DNA from: Synaphobranchus kaupii
Lineage: Eukaryota; Chordata; Actinopteri; Anguilliformes; Synaphobranchidae
Assembly: GCA_029718625.1 (NCBI GenBank)
Contig: CM056376.1
Span: 24,837,130-24,901,129, forward strand
Direction of reading: 5' to 3'
DNA: 64,000 nt
A program made the position numbers and the translations under genes. The notes beneath the pieces are model-generated. The model searched no databases. It worked only from the letters and a program-made list of their open reading frames with translations, and was not told where the DNA came from. Below, piece after piece: positions 58,618-64,000 of the stretch (its first letter is position 1; each line of letters starts with the position of its first letter).

Positions 58618-58965
58618 AATTAGGAAAACTGGCATTTGCTTATAACGCACCTTGGTCATGGAACATGCTACAAAAAAAAAAAGAAGATGGATAGCCCTGT
58701 TACTTTTGGCTGAATTCAAAGACTTGATTCATAACACTGTAACTGAGAAATGTACATGCACAAAGTGCCATTATCTTCATGGTTATTTATTTTTTCTTAA
58801 TTACTGTATTGTTTGAATGTTGTCATGTATTGTTCTACTTATTGTATTGCTTGATGCCGCTTGGCCAGGACACCCTTGTGAAAGAGATTTAATCTCAATG
58901 GGATTTTTCCTGGTAAAATAAAGGATAAATAAAATAAAATAAAATGCAGTTGAAAAAATAATGGC
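58618..58965 (+). pseudogene. LINE ORF2 C-terminus and 3' tail
   Basis: The frame near 58630 reads FAYNAPWSWNMLQ and, after a frameshift in an 11-A run (58672-58682), LLLAEFKDLIHNTVTEKCTC. This matches the final part of fish LINE ORF2 proteins ('APxxWNxLQ...FKxLV...CxC'). The 3' end has the well-known tail ending in CTTGTGAAAGAGATTTAATC, TCAATGGGATTTTTCCTGG and (AAATAAAAT)n. The copy is 5'-truncated. The clade is probably L2/CR1-like but differs from the copies at 11.3 and 16.4 kb. Confidence 0.65.
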
Positions 58966-59018
58966 ACTAGACATATTTCAGCTGATCCACAGAGATATGC
59001 CATTCAGGCAATGAAGGA

Positions 59019-59079
59019 GGGGGGGGGGGGGGGTGACTGCCCCTGGCTAGCACCGATAGCGGGGGGGGGGGGGGGGGGG
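59019..59079 (+). repeat. Two close poly-G runs (15 and 19 G)
   Basis: G runs at 59019-59033 (with one A at 59018) and 59061-59079 separated by 27 bp. Confidence 0.85.
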
Positions 59080-59159
59080 TGAGGGGTGCAGTCTAAGGGC
59101 AGGGAACCAAGAGAAAGACAGAGCACTGGAAGTCCCTGTGGAAGTCTTGTCTCTGTGAT

Positions 59160-60640
59160 GGATGGACGGACAGCGCTCGGAGAGCTGGAAGATCCCTGGG
59201 CTTAGACGGTGTCAGAGCAGAGGCCGGCCGATCGATGCCACTGGCAATCGTGACTGCGGGACTGTGACCCCCAGGGCTTCACCGAGAGGTGGGGGAGTGG
59301 CATTACACAAATTCTACAGCCGCCCCGCTCCCGCTGCCCCCCTGCGTCCAGCGGTCGGAGTCGCCGAGCTCTGGGCTCCGGAGGAACGGGAGGGGATCAC
59401 AGTTCACATCCTGGCTAAAACTTTGCCACAGTGGCGCTCGTTAAAGCGCTTTGCCGTCCGCAGTTAAATTTCTCCTTCAGAACGTCTTTAATCATCAAGC
59501 CACTCGGCCTAAAATTTCAACCACTCAACGTGAGCGACCAAATCGCTTCTTCAGACATCAATTTCTGCTCTCTCTCTCGCTCTCCCTCACTCTCAATCTC
59601 CATCTCCATCTCTGTCTCTCTCAAGAGTCGTGAAAAATACCCGCGCCGTCTCCGTGGGGACGTTCTCGTGAGTGCACAGCGCTAGCTTCCTTTCCATTAT
59701 GCAGCCTTTCTTTGAAATCGGCAGTCCGGGCTGTCAGACACGATCACCGTCAGGACCAGAGTGAAAGGTCATGACCCGGAAACCTGTGCACCTGCGTCGT
59801 ACGTGGGCATAATTGTGCACGGAAGGTGATCCACAAACTTACTGCAAGCCGCACGTGTCCAGTGAGACGCCACAGCGGCACTGCGTTCGGGCAAGCGCTG
59901 TTCTACGTGTAGAATTCAAATTCGAATTTGGGGCTGGAGCAGGGGTGTGTGTGTGTGTGTGGGGGTGGGGGGGGGTTAAATGACGAATCTCTCATCTGAA
60001 GGACCTCTGCCAGGCTTAACAGGTTTTCAACAGCCGCTCCCCACCGCAGTGCACTCTGGGAAGCTTTGAGGCCTTTCATCTGGACAGCCGCGCTCACAAA
60101 GGACGAAACAAAACAAAGGCCCGGTCGCCATCGCGATCTGAAGGTTGTACACGGAAAAAGGCGGACGGCTAATGAATTACAAAGCCGCCGTTTTCCCCTT
60201 AAAGGGGAGATGATTCTTTTATTGATTAATTTTCCCTTTTTTTTGTGGGACGTGAGGGTAATTGAAACAGGCAGCGTACTCCACTGCAGACAATGCAGAT
60301 TAGATTATGCCGTAGAGCGTGGCAGCGCCGCGCCAAGGCCCACTGGTGCCCGCATTGATAGGTCAGAACGCAACCCTGCCTTATTAAACCCATTCAGGTG
60401 TTAAAAATAAATGTCTGTCGATGTCTTCCATTCGGTATCAATACCTGGGGGAAACCAATGGCAGCTGCTCGAATATTTGTATGGGTGAAGTTTTATCAAA
60501 CACGCCCTCCCTGAGGCGTTCTGCAGTCGGCAAATCAAAACAGACTCCAGATCAAGCTCACAGCGGTGTAACAAATAAAACTGAAATATATAATTCCCGG
60601 GTATTTGGGGATTTAAGTGCATGAACTATTGAGGTTTGCC
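59160..60640. other. Candidate conserved non-coding cluster, GC-rich then motif-dense
   Basis: 59160-59700 is GC-rich with CpGs (GCCGGCCGATCGATGCC at 59223). A CT tract lies at 59570-59625 and a GT/G tract at 59945-59975. 60050-60420 is repeat-free and motif-dense (CGGCTAATGAATTACAAAGC at 60164, TTTTATTGATTAATTTTCCC at 60217, CAGATTAGATTATGCCG at 60296, TTATTAAACCCATTCAGG at 60380), the most conserved-looking part. Open frames here have no recognised domain. Confidence 0.35.
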
Positions 60641-60681
60641 ACTCTTTCTCTCATTATGACTCAGAAGCAGCTAGTGCCCAC

Positions 60682-60990
60682 ACTGCAAAAAATGTCTGTC
60701 TTAACAAGTGTTTTAGTCTTGTAACAAGATATAAAATCTTACTTTTTTCTCTCAAGTACAAAATATTAGCTTGTTTCAAGTTACCGTTTGCTTGACAAGC
60801 ACAATTTTCTTACCCCATTGGCAAATCTTGAAATGAGTCAAACTGCCTCACCTCATTGGCAATATTTGTGTCTTATTTAGAAAAAAATGTAATATAAATA
60901 AATCATGTTGAAGTCTAAATAGAAGACTAAAATACTTGTTGAGATTAAATTATTTTTTATTAGTCTTGTCAGGAGTTATGTTAGCTAAAT
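60682..60990. mobile_element. CACTGCAAAAA-type MITE, copy 2 of 3 (right end lost)
   Basis: Starts CACTGCAAAAAATGTCTGTC and keeps the full inner pattern of copy 1: TTTTAGTCTTGTAA, AAAATATTAGCTTGTTT, CTTACCCCATTGGCA and GTCTTATTTAG blocks. It fades out near 60990 without the GCAGTG end. In copy 1 the left part before the Harbinger insertion and the right part after it line up with this copy, confirming that insertion. Confidence 0.8.
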
Positions 60991-60994
60991 AAAT

Positions 60995-62220
60995 GAAAAT
61001 GCTAAGACTACCCACCATATGTTTCAATTAGCTGCATGTATGTTTAACGGATACTGTGCAGCCAAACTGTGCCATCTCGAATAACATGAAATGATGCATG
61101 AGTACATACATACGTGTATATAGCACGTAGCCTACATGCTGTCAATGTTTGAAGTATGCAACTGTGAGTCAGCAGTGTGAAACATTTGGCAAATATTTAA
61201 CTTGTTTGTCAGGGGAAATACAAGGAGGGAAACAGAGGGAGGGAGGGAGGGAGAGGGAGAGGGAGAGAGCTCTTTCTGGAAACATAAAAATGTTGTGTGT
61301 ATATGGTACTTTGCATGTGACTTGTTGTGTCTACAGTTTGTCGTTATATTTTAGAGCCACATCCTTAATCACCCAAAGGACTGTGAATTCCAAACTGCAT
61401 CTATTGCATCTACCTGAAAACAACAACAAGCCAATTATCTGTCACATCCTGTCCGAATGCCTCTAAAAGCTTTTTGGGTTGCAATTATCTTGACTGTCAT
61501 GCTTAGTTTCACTTACTATTTAAAGTGAAGCAACAAAAGGTTTCTTTCTCCTTCTAAAAAAAAAGGTATATGCTCTAATGGTCAGCGGCTGTGTTCATTT
61601 TCACATCTTGTTTTTAAAGCAGTGGAATCAGGAGGATAGGGAAAGCTAGGGTAAAAACCACAATGGAACCAGAGAACCACCTGTTAACAGTTAGATTCAG
61701 ATAACAGGCAGGGAGACCATACTATGATTTCTGGCAACATTTTCAAACACAAAAAAAAATATGGTGACCATGAAAATTCCATAAATTTGTAAATCTTTTA
61801 TTTATTTATGTATTGTGATGCTGAGAAATTCAAATTGGTTTTCTTTCAATTACATTGTGTGATTTGGCCTGACAAGAAGCCGTCAAGATGAGAGAAAGTG
61901 TCTTTATGTTCTTTTTCAAATGAGGAATGCTGTCACTGGGTTTTGTCTTTTCTGCTCATGAATAATAGACAATTATGACTATGTATTAACCATGATGACA
62001 AGCACACTCACCATGGAAATTACTGTTTATCATTCGCTATAAATCACTGGAGCAACGTGAACAAAGCTAGCGCTTCCCAGTATGATTTATTATAGTTTTA
62101 TGGAGACCTGGTGCATAGTTGGTAAACAGCGCAGCACCTCTGAAGTGATACATAAAGGGGAATCTGATGATCAGTCCCAGGTTGTGGATGGTAGAGGTGC
62201 AGCCTTCTTTGGGTGATGCT
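60995..62220. other. Non-coding DNA
   Basis: No gene seen. A purine tract (GGGAGGGAGGGAGAGGGAGA and similar) lies at 61236-61268. The rest is AT-rich and unassigned. Confidence 0.35.
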
Positions 62221-62231
62221 CTGCTGCACTG

Positions 62232-62500
62232 CAAAAAGCTAATCTTAACAAGCATTTTAATCTTATATTTAGACTTTAGAATCTTATTTGTTAGTTTGTC
62301 TTATTTAGCTAAAAACTATCTGCCAGTGGGGTGAGATAGTTTTACACATTTCAAGATTTTCCAGTGGGGTAAGATAATTTCACTATTTCAGCAAAGATTT
62401 ACTTAAAACAAGATATTTTCCACTTTTGAGAAAAAACACAAGATTTGAAGTCTCATTACAAGACTAAAACACTTGCGAAAACAGACATTTTTTGCAGTGT
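62232..62500 (-). mobile_element. CACTGCAAAAA-type MITE, copy 3 of 3 (complete)
   Basis: Starts CACTGCAAAAAGC and ends TTTTTTGCAGTG at about 62500. Compared with copy 2 it lies in inverse orientation (complement of AAACACTTGCG..GACATTTTTTGC at the right). The repeated CCAGTGGGGT..GATA blocks in the middle form a near-palindrome. No coding frame and no certain target duplication. Confidence 0.8.
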
Positions 62501-62504
62501 GGTC

Positions 62505-63455
62505 TGTTAAGATGTTAGGCTGTTTTGGAGTTCTGGGCCATGGAAAGTGATTGTTGTCAATACACTGGGGTTTTCCTTAAGGGGGGGCGGGGGTGGTCAT
62601 ACAACAGACCTTTCTACCAACCATCCGTGTGCCACTGCCGTGTGCCACTACCGTGTGCCACTGTGCCCAGCACTCCACTGGCGTCTTGTCACACTGCCGG
62701 GTTCTAATCCAAGACTCGTGATATTTGGAAGACGCAACTTGACTCTTGGTTCACTCTCCTAATCCTCTGGGCCTAAAAGAGATGGTTTCGGGGTTCAGAC
62801 AGAAAGCACTCACAGTGAAATGGATTTTTAGCAGGCCGGCTCTTTTGATCCAAATTCCTTTTGGTTGAACAAGTTTGCGCGGAGCTTACCATGCTCTCGG
62901 CGGGACCATTCCCGTCAAAGCCAGGGCCAAAATTCTAATATCTGCCTGGCGCCACCTCGGGACCCAGTAGACTGCAGATGAGAGTAAAAAGGCAGCGGAG
63001 AAACATTTCACAGAAAACAGGCGGGAGCCTGACGGCTTTGATGGTTTTCAATGCTTTCGTGTTCATTCATTGTCTGAGACAGCGGATGATTACCCATGCA
63101 AATTTAAACACATGGCTGAACTGACCTTCATTGCCTATTCCCAGATAGCAACCCAGGCAACCATCCTAAAAATATACATATACCACAAGTTCAAAAATCC
63201 AGATTCATATTAGCACTTCACTTGTAACAGGATAAACGGCAGGATGTCTGTAGCTCCATACGATATGTTTTTTGACGGTATGAATGCATTTACATGTATG
63301 TTCATCACATGCATATATCAGCTGCTACAGGAGTACAGTATCTGCTCACACCCACTTTTCTTTCATTGAAAGCTTTTAGTGATGACCAAAGCTGTTAAAA
63401 TACACTGTTAAATACAACAGAAAATACTATAAGGACTATTTTGCTGAAACACACT
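62505..63455. other. Non-coding DNA with a candidate conserved block at 62790-63120
   Basis: GTGCCACTGCCGTGTGCCAC and GTGCCACTACC form a short tandem at 62628-62662. 62790-63120 is repeat-free with mixed GC content (ATTTTTAGCAGGCCGGCTCT at 62823, TTACCCATGCAAATTTAAAC at 63090) and may be a conserved element. Confidence 0.3.
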
Positions 63456-63461
63456 TTAGTA

Positions 63462-64000
63462 AGTAGTAGTAGTAGCAGCAGCAGTAGCAGTATTAGTAGC
63501 AGAAGCAGCAGCAGTAGCAGCAGCAGTATTAGTAGCAGAAGCAGTAGCAGTAGTAGTAGTAGCAGAAGCAGTAGCAGCAGCAGTATTAGTAGCAGAAGCA
63601 GCAGCAGTAGTAGTAGTAGCAGAAGCAGTAGCAGCAGCAGTATTAGTAGCATAACGAGAAGCAGCAGCAGTAGTAGTAGCAGCAGCAGTATTAGAAGCAG
63701 TAGCAGTAGTATTAGTAGCAGAAGCAGCAGTATTAGTATTAGTAGCAGAAGCAGTAGTAGCAGTAGTATTAGTAGCAGAAGCAGTAGTAGCAGTAGTATT
63801 AGTAGCAGAAGCAGTAGCAGTAGTATTAGTAGCAGAAGCGGTAGCAGCAGTATTAGAAGCAGTAGCAGCAGTATTAGTATTAGTAGCAGAAGCAGTAGTA
63901 GCAGTAGTATTAGTAGCAGAAGCAGTATTAGTATTAGTAGCAGAAGCAGTAGCAGTAGTATTAGTAGCAGAAGCAGTAGCAGCAGTATTAGTAGCAGAAG
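63462..64000 (+). repeat. Compound AGT/AGC/ATT trinucleotide array, continues past the window edge
   Basis: About 540 bp of AGTAGC, AGCAGC, AGAAGC and ATTAGT triplets with a higher-order rhythm (ATTAGTAGCAGAAGCAGTAG recurs many times between 63630 and 64000). The poly-leucine frame on the minus strand is an artefact. The right end is not reached. Confidence 0.95.

Noticed and set aside
63395..63652. Poly-leucine membrane-like protein
   Set aside because: Translation of the AGT/AGC trinucleotide array.

Overview
This window looks like a gene-poor stretch of a ray-finned (teleost-type) fish nuclear genome. The evidence is the repeat content: LINE 3' tails with the fish-typical 'taagagcgtc..gctaaatg' ending, a (GATG)n-tailed Rex3-like end, Tc1, hAT, Harbinger-like and CACTGCAAAAA-type DNA elements, tandem tRNA-like SINEs, long GT/CT/ATT microsatellites and several minisatellites. 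I found no convincing exon of a host protein-coding gene and no rRNA or tRNA gene. Nothing is prokaryotic in layout. Almost all open frames are short chance frames, or frames kept open by tandem repeats.

Layout. 0-8 kb: relic hAT transposase C-terminus on the minus strand (641-870); a 300-bp MITE with perfect 20-bp inverted ends (3469-3768); a three-layer transposon nest (4217-5687); a 52-bp C-rich minisatellite (about 6373-6655); another inverted-repeat element (6987-7284). 8-18 kb: mostly single-copy AT-rich DNA with islands that resemble conserved non-coding elements, plus three LINE tails (11284-11620 minus, 12605-12715 minus, 16410-16745 plus). 18.8-21.7 kb: a second three-layer nest, in which a Tc1 relic was split by a hAT element that was itself split by a hAT MITE; the two hAT insertions show 8-bp target duplications and the Tc1 relic shows TA at both ends. 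21.7-35 kb: unique DNA with non-coding islands, paired GT microsatellites (25.1-25.3 kb), a LINE tail (25.7 kb), a LINE ORF2 relic (30.6-31.1 kb) and a MITE (31.2 kb).

35-42.4 kb is the tandem-repeat heart of the window: an 11-copy 51-bp minisatellite (35487-36052), a LINE tail, then a roughly 4-kb array of a 30-bp G-rich unit containing TTAGGG (38357-42355) with clear higher-order duplications. 42.4-64 kb: more unique DNA and microsatellites, a MITE (49.6 kb), two tandem SINE copies (51.8-52.5 kb), a 26/27/28-bp minisatellite beside a GC-rich transcript-like segment (55.5-57.4 kb), a LINE tail (58.6-58.96 kb), GC-rich non-coding islands (59-60.6 kb), two more CACTGCAAAAA elements (60.7 and 62.2 kb), and an AGT/AGC trinucleotide array that runs off the right edge.

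How the pieces work together: none of the mobile elements seen here looks autonomous, since every transposase or reverse-transcriptase frame is truncated, stopped or frameshifted. The unique islands, with homeodomain-like TAATTA/ATTA cores and CpG-containing patches unlike their AT-rich surroundings, suggest a regulatory gene desert next to a developmental gene outside the window. That is inference; the target gene cannot be named from this sequence.
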